From positions 1-44,346 of the forward strand of contig CANRNI010000021.1 of the NCBI GenBank assembly GCA_947631945.1: 44,346 nt of DNA. Direction: 5' to 3'. Origin of the DNA: an uncultured Clostridia bacterium. GTDB lineage: Bacteria; Bacillota; Clostridia; Oscillospirales; Acutalibacteraceae. The notes below the pieces were generated by a model that ran no database searches, had not been told where the DNA came from, and saw only the letters and a list, made by a program, of their open reading frames with translations. A program made the translations under genes and the position numbers. Of the stretch, positions 24,220-32,227 are shown piece by piece (positions within the stretch are counted from its first letter, which is position 1; each line of letters begins with the position of its first letter).

Positions 24220-26333
24220 CAGCCGTTTCTCCCGAAAAGCTTTTTTATTTCGTATTCCGACATTGTAAACATAACGGGTCTGCCGTGAGGACAGTACCTT
24301 ATATTTTTATCGTTAAGTACGCGTCGCACTAAGCTTTCGGTTTCGGAAAGCGATATATCGTCTCCGGCTTTTACTGCGGCTCTGCACGCGGTGGAGTGAT
24401 AGAGCCAATCGAGCTTATCGGATTCAGGCTCCTTGGCGTTTTTGGAAAGCCTGTCCGCCGCTTCAAGAACTATTTCGTTCACGTCTTCACCGGAAAGCTC
24501 CGTGGGCGTTTCAGTCACTCTGACTGTGCCTTCGCCGAAATCGTCTATACCGTAGCCGGATTTTCTGAAAAGCTCAAGATTATCTATTACCGTTACATAA
24601 TCGCGAGCCGAAAGAGTAACCGTTACGGGAGAAAGCAAAAGCTGCGAATACGTTTTTCTTTCCCTGTTTTTCAGTTCGTTAAATATTATACGTTCATGAG
24701 CCGCGTGTTTATCTATAAATACGAGCTGTTTTTTTTGCTCTAAAAGTATGTATGTGCCGAAAACCTCTCCCAATATTCTGAAATCCGATTGTCCGAGCAG
24801 AGATTCGTCATCTTCTGATATCTCCCGATTTTTCCTTATTGCTTCGTTTTCCGGTATTGTTTCGGTATTTTTTATTTCTCCGATTTCCTTTATTGTCCCG
24901 AAGCCCTGCGACGTTACACTTTCCTGTGCCGTTCGGCTCTCGGAATTTTCCGTTTCCCGTATTTTCTTCCGTTCATATACCGCCCGATTTTCTTCCGTGT
25001 CATGCGCGTCCGCTTTTTCGTCGGTTTCGTTTCTCATATTGAGCACGTCTCCGCTGTAATCGCCGGCCTCCGAACGAAAAAAAGGCGCTTTAGGTCGGTG
25101 AAAAACCATGTTTTTCACATTTCCGCTTTGGCTGAAATCGCGTTTTATGCCCTTATACATATTTTCAAGCGGAGGAGCTTCCGCGTTCGCGTTGATAACA
25201 GTTTTTTCGTTTATATCCGCTTCGTCATAAGAAATGCTGAGAGATATTTTATTTGGCTGTCTTACGTTATCATTTCCGGACTTCGTTCCGTAAGAAAACG
25301 GAGTAAAATTGCTTTTCGCGCGTGTTTCCACTCTTACGGGAGTATCGCCGTTTCTGAGAGCCGACACCGCTGCGAAATATATTGCGTCGTAAACCGATTT
25401 TTCATTTGAAAACCTGACCTGTGTTTTCGCAGGATGCACGTTTACGTCAACAGCGGACGGATTTATTTCAAGAAACAGTATGCAGGCGGGGTATTTGCCT
25501 GTCATAACGCTGTTCTTGTAAGCGTTGTCGAGAGCGGAAGCTGCGGCCGGGATTTTTACGTATCTGCCGTTTACAAAGGTGTGCTGCATGGTTCTGTTCG
25601 CCCTTGAAAAAACGGGCTTCGATATATAACCGCGCACCTTTATGCCCTCGGTTTCGCCCGAAGCTTCTATAAGCCCCGCCGCGAATTCTTTGCCGTAGAC
25701 CTCTTTTATAACGGTAATAAGTTCTCCGTCTCCGGGAGTAAAAAGAGCGCGCCGGTTATCCTTTATAAAGGTTATGCCGATTTCGGGGTGCGACAGAGCG
25801 ATTTTTGCAATCACTTCCGAAACGTAACTGCCCTCCGTCGAATCCTTTTTAAGAAATTTCATTCTCGCGGGAGTGTTGTAAAACAAATCGCGTATTATAA
25901 TCGTAGTGCCGTCGGGACAGCCCGCGTCGTCTATATCCTCTCTTACTCCTCCCGATATAGCGTATCTTGTCCCTATTGCCTCGGAGGGTGTTTTTGTAAG
26001 AGTTTCAACATGGGAAACGGCGGCGACGGAAGCGAGAGCCTCGCCTCTGAAGCCGAGAGTGAAAATCGCGTCGAGGTCGTTCTCCGTGCTGATTTTACTT
26101 GTCGCGTGGCTTATAAACGCCGCTTCTATATCTTCTCTCGCTATACCGCAGCCGTTATCGGTTATCCTTATGTATCTTATTCCGCCGTTTTTTATCTCAA
26201 CCGTGATTTTGGTGCTTCCCGCGTCTATAGAGTTTTCAAGCAGCTCTTTGACGACGGACGAAGGTCTTTCCACAACCTCTCCGGCCGCTATAAGCTCGGC
26301 CAAATGCTTCGGAAGGATATTTATTTTAGGCAC
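24219..26333 (-). CDS. mutL: DNA mismatch repair protein MutL (endonuclease type)
   Basis: 704 residues; GTG start at 26333 after GGTGATTCA. N-terminal GHKL ATPase: ELLENSIDAG, DNGCGI, GFRGEAL and TTIIIRDLFYNTPAR. The middle (~350-500) is a charged, poorly conserved linker. The C-terminal dimerisation domain has the metal-dependent nicking motif DKHAAHERIIFNE (usual D-Q-H-A-x2-E-x4-E) plus ACRAAVKAGD and CPHGRP, so this is a nicking MutL, as expected in bacteria without MutH. Follows mutS and is coupled to miaA. Confidence 0.95.
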   Translation of the reverse strand: MPKINILPKHLAELIAAGEVVERPSSVVKELLENSIDAGSTKITVEIKNGGIRYIRITDNGCGIAREDIEAAFISHATSKISTENDLDAIFTLGFRGEALASVAAVSHVETLTKTPSEAIGTRYAISGGVREDIDDAGCPDGTTIIIRDLFYNTPARMKFLKKDSTEGSYVSEVIAKIALSHPEIGITFIKDNRRALFTPGDGELITVIKEVYGKEFAAGLIEASGETEGIKVRGYISKPVFSRANRTMQHTFVNGRYVKIPAAASALDNAYKNSVMTGKYPACILFLEINPSAVDVNVHPAKTQVRFSNEKSVYDAIYFAAVSALRNGDTPVRVETRAKSNFTPFSYGTKSGNDNVRQPNKISLSISYDEADINEKTVINANAEAPPLENMYKGIKRDFSQSGNVKNMVFHRPKAPFFRSEAGDYSGDVLNMRNETDEKADAHDTEENRAVYERKKIRETENSESRTAQESVTSQGFGTIKEIGEIKNTETIPENEAIRKNREISEDDESLLGQSDFRILGEVFGTYILLEQKKQLVFIDKHAAHERIIFNELKNRERKTYSQLLLSPVTVTLSARDYVTVIDNLELFRKSGYGIDDFGEGTVRVTETPTELSGEDVNEIVLEAADRLSKNAKEPESDKLDWLYHSTACRAAVKAGDDISLSETESLVRRVLNDKNIRYCPHGRPVMFTMSEYEIKKLFGRNG

Positions 26334-26350
26334 TGAATCACCGCTTTCCT

Positions 26351-26400
26351 TTAATGCGATACCGTATGATTATTGTTGTGCGACGCGCGGCGCCGCCTTA
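26351..26400 (+). repeat. Degenerate type A termini
   Basis: TTAATGCGATACCGTATGAT followed by TATTGTTGTGCG and GCGCCGCCTTA: a worn, core-less copy of the type A element between mutL and mutS. Its terminal TTA forms the mutS stop codon. Confidence 0.55.
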
Positions 26401-29001
26401 ACTCTCAATTTTCTTTTTAAGCTCATAAAGCTTTGTAAGCGCCTCGATAGGCGAGAGCGTGTTGACGTCGATTCGTTTTATTTCTTCGGCAATTTCATCG
26501 TTTATTCCCGATTCAAACGATATCTGGCTGTCGGAACTCGGAACAGGCGGCTGTGTCCTGACCGTCTGCGTGTTTCCGCCGCTTTCAAGTCCATTAAGAA
26601 TCTCTCTTGCCCTTGATACTATGCTTTTGGGAACGCCCGCGAGGGACGCGACCTCCACGCCGAAGCTGCCGTCGGCGCAGCCCGGAACTATCCTTCTTAA
26701 AAACGTTATATTTTCGCCGCGTTTTTTTACGGAGGTGTTGTAGTTTTTTATCCCTTCCGTCTCGTTTTCAAGCGACGTCAGCTCATGGTAATGGGTTGCG
26801 AAAAGAGTCTTCGCGCCGAGCTTTTTTTTGTCGGAGACGTATTCGAGAACAGCCCTTGCTATGCTCATGCCGTCGTATGTCGATGTTCCTCTGCCTATTT
26901 CGTCGAGTATTATAAGGCTTTTGGACGTTGCGTTCTTTATTATTGACGCGACCTCGCTCATTTCGAGCATGAAAGTGGATTGTCCCGCCGAAAGGTCGTC
27001 GGCGGCTCCCACGCGTGTGAATATGGAATCCACAACGCCTATTCTCGCGCTCTTTGCCGGAACGAAAGAGCCTATCTGAGCCATAAGGACAATAACGGCG
27101 ACCTGGCGCATATATGTCGATTTACCCGCCATATTCGGTCCCGTTATTATCGCCGTTCTGTTTTTGCCGCAGTCGAGCGAAGTATCGTTCGGCACGAAAG
27201 GCGCGCCGTCTAAAAACTTTTCAACAACGGGGTGTCTGCCGTCTTTTATTATTATAACGTCCGAATTGTCTACCTCGGGACATTCGTAACCGTTCTCAAC
27301 GGCAGCCGAGGCAAACGAGCAAAGAGTGTCGAGAGAGGCGGCGGCGTCCGCCGTCCTTTTAAGCCTGTACTGCGCTTCCGAAACCTTGTTCCTTAACCGA
27401 GTGAAAATTTCATATTCAAGGCTTACTATGCGCTCCTGCGCTCCGAGAACCTTTGCCTCAAGCTCCTTTAGCTCGGGAGTTATAAATCTTTCGCAGTTTG
27501 AAAGAGTCTGTTTTCTTATGTATTCGTCGGGTACAAGCTCCTTATACGCGTTCAGGACTTCTATATAATATCCGAATACCCGGTTGTAACCGATTTTAAG
27601 CTTCTTTATCTGTGTTTTTGCCTGCTCGCGCTTTTCTATATCCGCAAGCACGCCCTTTCCGCCCGAGAGCAAATCATGAAGCGAATCGAGCTCTTTATTG
27701 AACCCTTTTTTTATCATGTTCCCTTCGCGCACCGAGAACGGCGGCTCGTCGCATATGGCGGAGTCTATAAGTCCGCTTATATCCTCAAGAGCGTCCATCT
27801 CCTCGTTAAGCTGACAAAGCATTTTTGATTTGCAGTCTTTAAGGCAGTCCTTTATGGGAGGGATTTTCATAAGCGTCTGCGAAAGAGCCTTTAAATCCTT
27901 CGCGTTGGCTGTGCCGTAAACCGCCCTTGCGATTATTCTTTCTATATCGTTTGCGCCTGTCAGGAGCGAAACGAGCCCGTCTCTGAGAGACGTGTTTTCA
28001 ACAAGCTCTCTTACGGCGTTCTGTCTTGAAATTATAGCCGGAACGCTTAAAAGGGGCTGTTCTATCCATGAACGTATAAGCCTTTTGCCCATGGGCGTTT
28101 TTGTATAGTCGAGCGTCCAGAGCAGCGAGCCTTTTTTTTCGCGTCTGCGCTGAGTTTCGCAAAGCTCGAGGTTCCTTCTCGCCGTCGCGTCAAGATTCAT
28201 GTATGTATCTTCTTTATACAGTTCCGGCTCGTTAAGGTTTGACACGTCGGTTTTCTGAACGTCGATAAGATAATCAAGCGTTGCGCCCAAAGCGATTACT
28301 GCGGCGTCCCTGCCGCCAAGACCGAGTTCGGAAACGGATTTGCCGTAGTGCTTTTCGGTCAACGCGGCGCATTTTGCGTAATCGAGCTTGTCCTCCTTTA
28401 TTACCTCTACAAGAGGAACGAGCCTTTTTGTGATATATTCGTTAAGCAGACGCATTTCCGCAACGCGCGAATTTATAAGTATCTCCGAGGGAGTATAACG
28501 CGCGAGCCCGTTTACCGTTTTATTTTCAAAGTCCTTTCCGTCAAACACGGAAAGGAAAAGCTTGCCGGTCGAGACGTCAACCGCGCATAATCCCGCTTTA
28601 TCCTTTTCCGCGTAAACGCAGGCGAGGTAATTGTTCCTGCCCTCGTCGAGCATACTGCTTTCAATTACCGTACCGGGCGTATGCACTCTTATTACGTCTC
28701 TGGTGACAATTTTTCCTGCCGTAGGCTCCTCCAACTGTTCGGCCACGGCTACCTTGTAGCCCTTTGAAATAAGCTTTGCAATATATGATTCGGCCGCGTG
28801 ATAAGGTACGCCGCACATGGGGGCGCGTTCCGGCATACCGCAGTCGCGGCTTGTAAGAACGAGCTCCAGCTCTCTCGAGGCTATATCCGCGTCGTCAAAA
28901 AACATCTCGTAAAAATCGCCCAGACGGTAAAACAAAACAGCGTCGGGATATTGCTCCTTGACCTTAAAATATTGCTGCATCATAGGCGTGTACTGAGGCA
29001 T
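26398..29001 (-). CDS. mutS: DNA mismatch repair protein MutS
   Basis: 867 residues. Mismatch-binding F-x-E motif in GDFYEMFFDDA. The clamp and lever domains span ~250-560. The ATPase has Walker A GPNMAGKST, followed by STFMLEMSEVASI, the Walker B region LIILDEIGRGTSTYDGMSIA and TLFATHYHEL. ATG 29001 is preceded by AAAGGTAG. It recognises mispairs and recruits the adjacent mutL product. The stop codon is formed by the end of a worn repeat. Confidence 0.96.
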   Translation of the reverse strand: MPQYTPMMQQYFKVKEQYPDAVLFYRLGDFYEMFFDDADIASRELELVLTSRDCGMPERAPMCGVPYHAAESYIAKLISKGYKVAVAEQLEEPTAGKIVTRDVIRVHTPGTVIESSMLDEGRNNYLACVYAEKDKAGLCAVDVSTGKLFLSVFDGKDFENKTVNGLARYTPSEILINSRVAEMRLLNEYITKRLVPLVEVIKEDKLDYAKCAALTEKHYGKSVSELGLGGRDAAVIALGATLDYLIDVQKTDVSNLNEPELYKEDTYMNLDATARRNLELCETQRRREKKGSLLWTLDYTKTPMGKRLIRSWIEQPLLSVPAIISRQNAVRELVENTSLRDGLVSLLTGANDIERIIARAVYGTANAKDLKALSQTLMKIPPIKDCLKDCKSKMLCQLNEEMDALEDISGLIDSAICDEPPFSVREGNMIKKGFNKELDSLHDLLSGGKGVLADIEKREQAKTQIKKLKIGYNRVFGYYIEVLNAYKELVPDEYIRKQTLSNCERFITPELKELEAKVLGAQERIVSLEYEIFTRLRNKVSEAQYRLKRTADAAASLDTLCSFASAAVENGYECPEVDNSDVIIIKDGRHPVVEKFLDGAPFVPNDTSLDCGKNRTAIITGPNMAGKSTYMRQVAVIVLMAQIGSFVPAKSARIGVVDSIFTRVGAADDLSAGQSTFMLEMSEVASIIKNATSKSLIILDEIGRGTSTYDGMSIARAVLEYVSDKKKLGAKTLFATHYHELTSLENETEGIKNYNTSVKKRGENITFLRRIVPGCADGSFGVEVASLAGVPKSIVSRAREILNGLESGGNTQTVRTQPPVPSSDSQISFESGINDEIAEEIKRIDVNTLSPIEALTKLYELKKKIES

Positions 29002-29091
29002 TTTAACTTACTACCTTTCTTTTTATTTCCGTGTAACACATAATTCGGTTATATGCTGCGTTCGGCGTTGAACGCCGTATATTCTTGTTTT

Positions 29092-29499
29092 TTATCCGCA
29101 GCCCCCGCAGGTCGAGCAGCTTCCTGTACATTCTTCCTGAGACTTTGGCTCGCACGTTTCGGGATCCTCGCCGTTGACGCATAATGAGAGAATCTGCATT
29201 ATATAATTCATCATATCGTCTACGTCCTGTCTCGCGTTCTCATAATTTTTCATGTTTTCATTAAGCATTACTTCGCCGTAAACCTCTTGGAACTGCTTGT
29301 CATACTCGTCCATTTTATTTTTGTCGCCGCCGTTTTCGGCTTCATGTCGGTACGACATCTGTATAAGATTGAGCTTGCCTATGAGCGCGTTAAGCTCACT
29401 GTCGCCGTCGTTAAGCTTTTTAGCCTCCGCAAGCTTTATATATCTTTCGTCGGACTGAATGGCTTTTCCCAATTCTCTTGTAAGTTCAATAACTGTCAT
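29092..29499 (-). CDS. RicA/YlbF-family (YmcA-like) protein with Cys-rich tail
   Basis: 135 residues from ATG 29499 (AAGGAGAAA; an upstream in-frame extension to 29601 has no site and enters a repeat). A helical Com_YlbF-type domain covers residues ~5-105. The tail has five cysteines in C-E-P-K-S-Q-E-E-C-x3-C-x2-C-x2-C plus an earlier Cys at ~109, suited to Fe-S binding. In Bacillus subtilis ymcA (ricA) lies between miaB (ymcB) and cotE-mutSL, and with YlbF and YaaT it forms an Fe-S complex affecting RNase Y, sporulation and competence. Gene order here is the same without cotE. Confidence 0.8.
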   Translation of the reverse strand: MTVIELTRELGKAIQSDERYIKLAEAKKLNDGDSELNALIGKLNLIQMSYRHEAENGGDKNKMDEYDKQFQEVYGEVMLNENMKNYENARQDVDDMMNYIMQILSLCVNGEDPETCEPKSQEECTGSCSTCGGCG

Positions 29500-29584
29500 A
29501 AAATTTCTCCTTATAAAAATACATCTTAAAAATATATATCGGCGCGCCGAAAAAATATTTACAATTCGTATCGCGTATAATTTT

Positions 29585-29760
29585 AAGGCAATACCGCACA
29601 ATTAGCGGCTACCGCCTTTGCCGCGCATCTGTACCGATATTTTCCGTCATTTTTGCCAAAAGCTCCCCCAATACGTCAGTATTCCTGCGTCACTTTTGTC
29701 AATCTGACGAAAAATCTTCCGGCACATCTGCACGACAATAATTATGCGGTATTGCCTTAA
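29585..29760 (-). repeat. Type A intergenic palindrome, full length (inverted)
   Basis: Termini AAGGCAATACCGCACAATTA and AATTATGCGGTATTGCCTTA; core reversed relative to the copies at 10203, 16752 and 31303. Abuts the miaB stop codon (29761). Confidence 0.92.
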
Positions 29761-31185
29761 CTATTCCGCAAGCTCTCCGAATAAGACCCATGTGAGCGCG
29801 TCCGTTACCCTTACGTTTACGAATTGACCTATAAGCTTTTTTGGTCCGTCAAATTCTATTGTAATATTGCCCTCGGTTCTTCCCGTAAGCTTGCCCTCGG
29901 TTTCATTCGGCTCAGTAAGGACGCGGTAGATTTTTCCCACCATTGACGCGGTTCTTTTGCCCGCCGTTTCCTCTTGGACGGCGCAAAGCTCCCTGAACCA
30001 TTTTGATTTTTCGGCGTAAGGCACGGGGTCAGGCATTTTCGCGGCTTTTGTTCCCTCGCGTTTTGAATAAATAAACGTGAAAAGCGAGGTGTACCGCACC
30101 TCTTTTATAAGGCTGACGGTTTCAAGGAACTCCTCATAAGTTTCCCCCGGAAAGCCTACGATTATGTCGCCGGTAATTGATAAATCGGGCATTTTTTCTC
30201 TCGCGTACCTTATAAGGTCAAGATATTGGGCCCGCGTATATTTTCTGTTCATCTCTTTAAGTATTCTGTCGCAGCCCGATTGAACGGGAAGATGAAGATG
30301 CTTTGCCACTTTTTCGCAGTCAGCCATAGCGTCGAGAAGCTCATGCGTGCAGTCTTTTGGGTGAGACGTCATAAACCGTATTATAAAATCGCCGTCGATA
30401 TCGTTTATCCGCCTTAAAAGCCGGGCGAAATTTACGCCGCAGTCGGGATTTTTGCCATATGAATTAACGTTTTGACCGAGCAGAGTTATCTCTTTGGCTC
30501 CGCCCGCTATAAGCTCCTTTGCTTCGTTTATGATATCCTCGGGCAGACGGCTCCTTTCCCGCCCACGAACGAGCGGCACCACGCAGTATGAGCAAAAATT
30601 ATCGCACCCGTACATAATAGGCAGCCACGCTTTTGCTCCCGAATCGCGTTCTGTCGGAAGTCCCTCCGCAATCAGCCCGTCGGACGCGCTTATTTCAAAA
30701 ACTCTTTTTGAGCGTGAAAGTACCGTATAGAGCATCTCGGGCAGTTTGTGAACCGCGAACGTTCCGAACACGAGATTTACATAGGGGTAGCTCTTTTTTA
30801 TACGCTCCGAGATGTGCTTCTGCTGCATCATACAACCGCACAAAACTATTATCATATCGCGTTTTTTTTCTTTTAAGGGCTTCAGCGCTCCCACGTTGCC
30901 GAAAACTCTGTCCTCGGCGTGTTCGCGGACGGCGCAGGTGTTAAAAAGCACAAGATCCGCTTCCTCGGGCGATAAAACAAAGGTATAGCCCATATTACGA
31001 AGCTGACCCTTAATGCGTTCGCTGTCCGAAACGTTCCCCTGACAGCCGTAAGTATGTACAAAAGCTTTAGGCTCGTTTCCGAAACGGGCGGTCAAAACTG
31101 TTTTTACAAGCTCGGTGAACTTTCTCTGTCTTTCAAGCTCCGACGGATTTACAAAAACGCCGCTTTTATCGGAAAAATTATCCAA
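29761..31185 (-). CDS. miaB: tRNA-2-methylthio-N6-dimethylallyladenosine synthase
   Basis: 474 residues; TTG start at 31185, seven bases after GGAGG. N-terminal UPF0004 domain with its cluster cysteines (HTYGCQGNVSDSE, LFNTCAVREHAEDR, VLCGCM), then the radical-SAM CDNFCSYC motif, GQNVNSYG, and a C-terminal TRAM domain (RVLTEPN...LTGRTEGNITIEF). It adds the 2-methylthio group to the A37 modified by MiaA. First gene of the minus-strand run, with a good promoter at 31227-31255. Confidence 0.96.
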   Translation of the reverse strand: MDNFSDKSGVFVNPSELERQRKFTELVKTVLTARFGNEPKAFVHTYGCQGNVSDSERIKGQLRNMGYTFVLSPEEADLVLFNTCAVREHAEDRVFGNVGALKPLKEKKRDMIIVLCGCMMQQKHISERIKKSYPYVNLVFGTFAVHKLPEMLYTVLSRSKRVFEISASDGLIAEGLPTERDSGAKAWLPIMYGCDNFCSYCVVPLVRGRERSRLPEDIINEAKELIAGGAKEITLLGQNVNSYGKNPDCGVNFARLLRRINDIDGDFIIRFMTSHPKDCTHELLDAMADCEKVAKHLHLPVQSGCDRILKEMNRKYTRAQYLDLIRYAREKMPDLSITGDIIVGFPGETYEEFLETVSLIKEVRYTSLFTFIYSKREGTKAAKMPDPVPYAEKSKWFRELCAVQEETAGKRTASMVGKIYRVLTEPNETEGKLTGRTEGNITIEFDGPKKLIGQFVNVRVTDALTWVLFGELAE

Positions 31186-31226
31186 TGAAAAACCTCCGCT
31201 GAAAAAAAGTATAATTTAACTTATAC

Positions 31227-31255
31227 ATTATAATACAATTAAGTCAAAATGTAAA
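31227..31255 (-). promoter_or_regulatory. Sigma-A promoter of the miaB-mutSL-miaA run
   Basis: Minus strand: TTTACA (31255-31250), 17-base spacer, TATAAT (31232-31227); a TTGACT lies inside the spacer. About 42 bases upstream of the miaB start codon. Confidence 0.7.
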
Positions 31256-31302
31256 CAGTAAAAAAGAAAAATATACGGAAATAGATTATTTTCGTTTTTT
31301 AC

Positions 31303-31480
31303 TTAAGGCAATACCGCATAATTATTGTCGTGCAGATGTGCCGAGAGATTTTTCGTCAGATTGACAAAAGTGACGCGGGAATACCGGCGTATTGGGGGAG
31401 CTTTTGGCAAAAATGACGGAAAATCTCGGTGCATATGCGCGGCAAAGGCGTTAGCCGTTAATTGTGCGGTATTGCCTTAA
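31303..31480 (+). repeat. Type A intergenic palindrome, full length with TTAA ends
   Basis: Begins TTAAGGCAATACCGCATAAT and ends TTGTGCGGTATTGCCTTAA. Core CCGAGAGATTTTTCGTCAG ... TGACGGAAAATCTCGG pairs with itself. It lies between the divergent miaB promoter and the cotJ operon. Confidence 0.92.
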
Positions 31481-31522
31481 ATAAAGCTTTTCCGTTTTTA
31501 GTGTCAAAACAAGTATAAGGTA

Positions 31523-31546
31523 ATATAATGAATTAGAGGACATACC
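31523..31546 (+). promoter_or_regulatory. Possible sigma-E-like (mother-cell) promoter of cotJ
   Basis: An ATA at 31523-31525 and CATACC at 31541-31546, 15 bases apart, loosely fit the sigma-E pattern (ATA ... CATA). Judged mainly from position 26 bases before cotJA; the sequence match alone is weak. Confidence 0.3.
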
Positions 31547-31571
31547 TCAATAAATAATAAGGAGCAAAGTA

Positions 31572-31796
31572 ATGAATAACTGCGCAAATAATAATTGCGG
31601 CAATAATAAACCGTGCTGTTCGGGAAATAATACGGCAGCCTGCGAACGCGAATTTCTGCCCGAAGTAATGACGGTAACAATGTCATATACGCCGTTTCAG
31701 CTCGATTTGTCGCACTTCACTCCGGAAGAGGCTCTCTGCAAAGGCACCCTTTTCACGGAGCTTAACAAGCCCTTCAGAGGAAGGTGTACGTCATGA
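31572..31796 (+). CDS. cotJA: Spore coat-associated protein CotJA
   Basis: 74 residues; ATG 31572 after AAGGAG. The conserved part is MSYTPFQLDLSHFTPEEALCKGTLFTELNKPF, matching the CotJA pattern of (V/M)-P-x-Q ... E-x-A-L-x-x-G-T-x-F-x-E-L-x-x-P-F. The N-terminus is unusually rich in Asn and Cys (NNCANNNCGNNKPCC). Overlaps cotJB by four bases. It acts in assembly of the inner coat of endospores, together with CotJB and CotJC. Confidence 0.88.
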   Translation: MNNCANNNCGNNKPCCSGNNTAACEREFLPEVMTVTMSYTPFQLDLSHFTPEEALCKGTLFTELNKPFRGRCTS

Positions 31797-32035
31797 ATGA
31801 ACGGACAAAGCTTTTGCATTGCCTGAGCGCGGAGCAATTCGCAGCATGGGAATTGCATTTATACCTTGATACACATCCGGCTGATAAAGCGGCTCTTAAA
31901 ATGCATGAGAAGCATTCGGCAAGAGCTGCGGAATTAAGAGAAGAATATGAGTGTAAATTCGGTCCGCTCTCTCCCGCAGAAGGAGAAGACTGTGACTGGC
32001 TGAAAGATCCCTGGCCTTGGGAAAGAGGAGCATGA
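31793..32035 (+). CDS. cotJB: Spore coat protein CotJB
   Basis: 80 residues from ATG 31793, coupled to cotJA by ATGA and preceded by AGAGGAAGG. Family signature: EQFAAWELHLYLDTHPADKAAL, then EEYECKFGPLSPAEG and the terminal DPWPWERG. Works with CotJC in the spore coat. The next gene, cotJC, starts seven bases after the stop. Confidence 0.93.
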   Translation: MNERTKLLHCLSAEQFAAWELHLYLDTHPADKAALKMHEKHSARAAELREEYECKFGPLSPAEGEDCDWLKDPWPWERGA

Positions 32036-32041
32036 TGAATT

Positions 32042-32227
32042 ATGTGGACATATGAGAAAAAACTTCAATACCCTGTAAATATAAAAAATCCAAACCCCGC
32101 ATACGCGAAAATAATTATTACACAGTATGGCGGACCCGACGGCGAAATGAGCGCTTCATTAAGATATCTGTCCCAGCGTTACTCTATGCCCGGCGGCGAG
32201 CTTAAGGGATTATTGACCGATATCGGT
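32042..32227 (+). pseudogene. cotJC: cotJC, 5' part only: interrupted by a recombinase element
   Basis: The first 62 codons are a perfect-looking CotJC/manganese-catalase-like N-terminus (MWTYEKKLQYPVNIKNPNP, ITQYGGPDGEMSASLRYLSQRY, KGLLTDIG). After the Gly codon at 32225-32227, where CotJC proteins continue T-E-E-L-A-H-L-E, the frame instead reads REAPKMRHFRG and stops at 32263. The iron/manganese ligands of the catalase fold lie mostly in the missing 3' part, which is not elsewhere in this window. The break coincides with the end of the serine-recombinase gene, so insertion by that recombinase is the simplest explanation. Excision could restore the gene. Confidence 0.87.

Noticed and set aside
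25788-26336. 182-codon + strand ORF antisense to mutL
   Set aside because: Antisense to highly conserved MutL motifs; no ribosome site.
6359-31480. Spaced repeats as a CRISPR array
   Set aside because: The repeats are ~175 bp palindromes, kilobases apart, in both orientations, with no cas genes.
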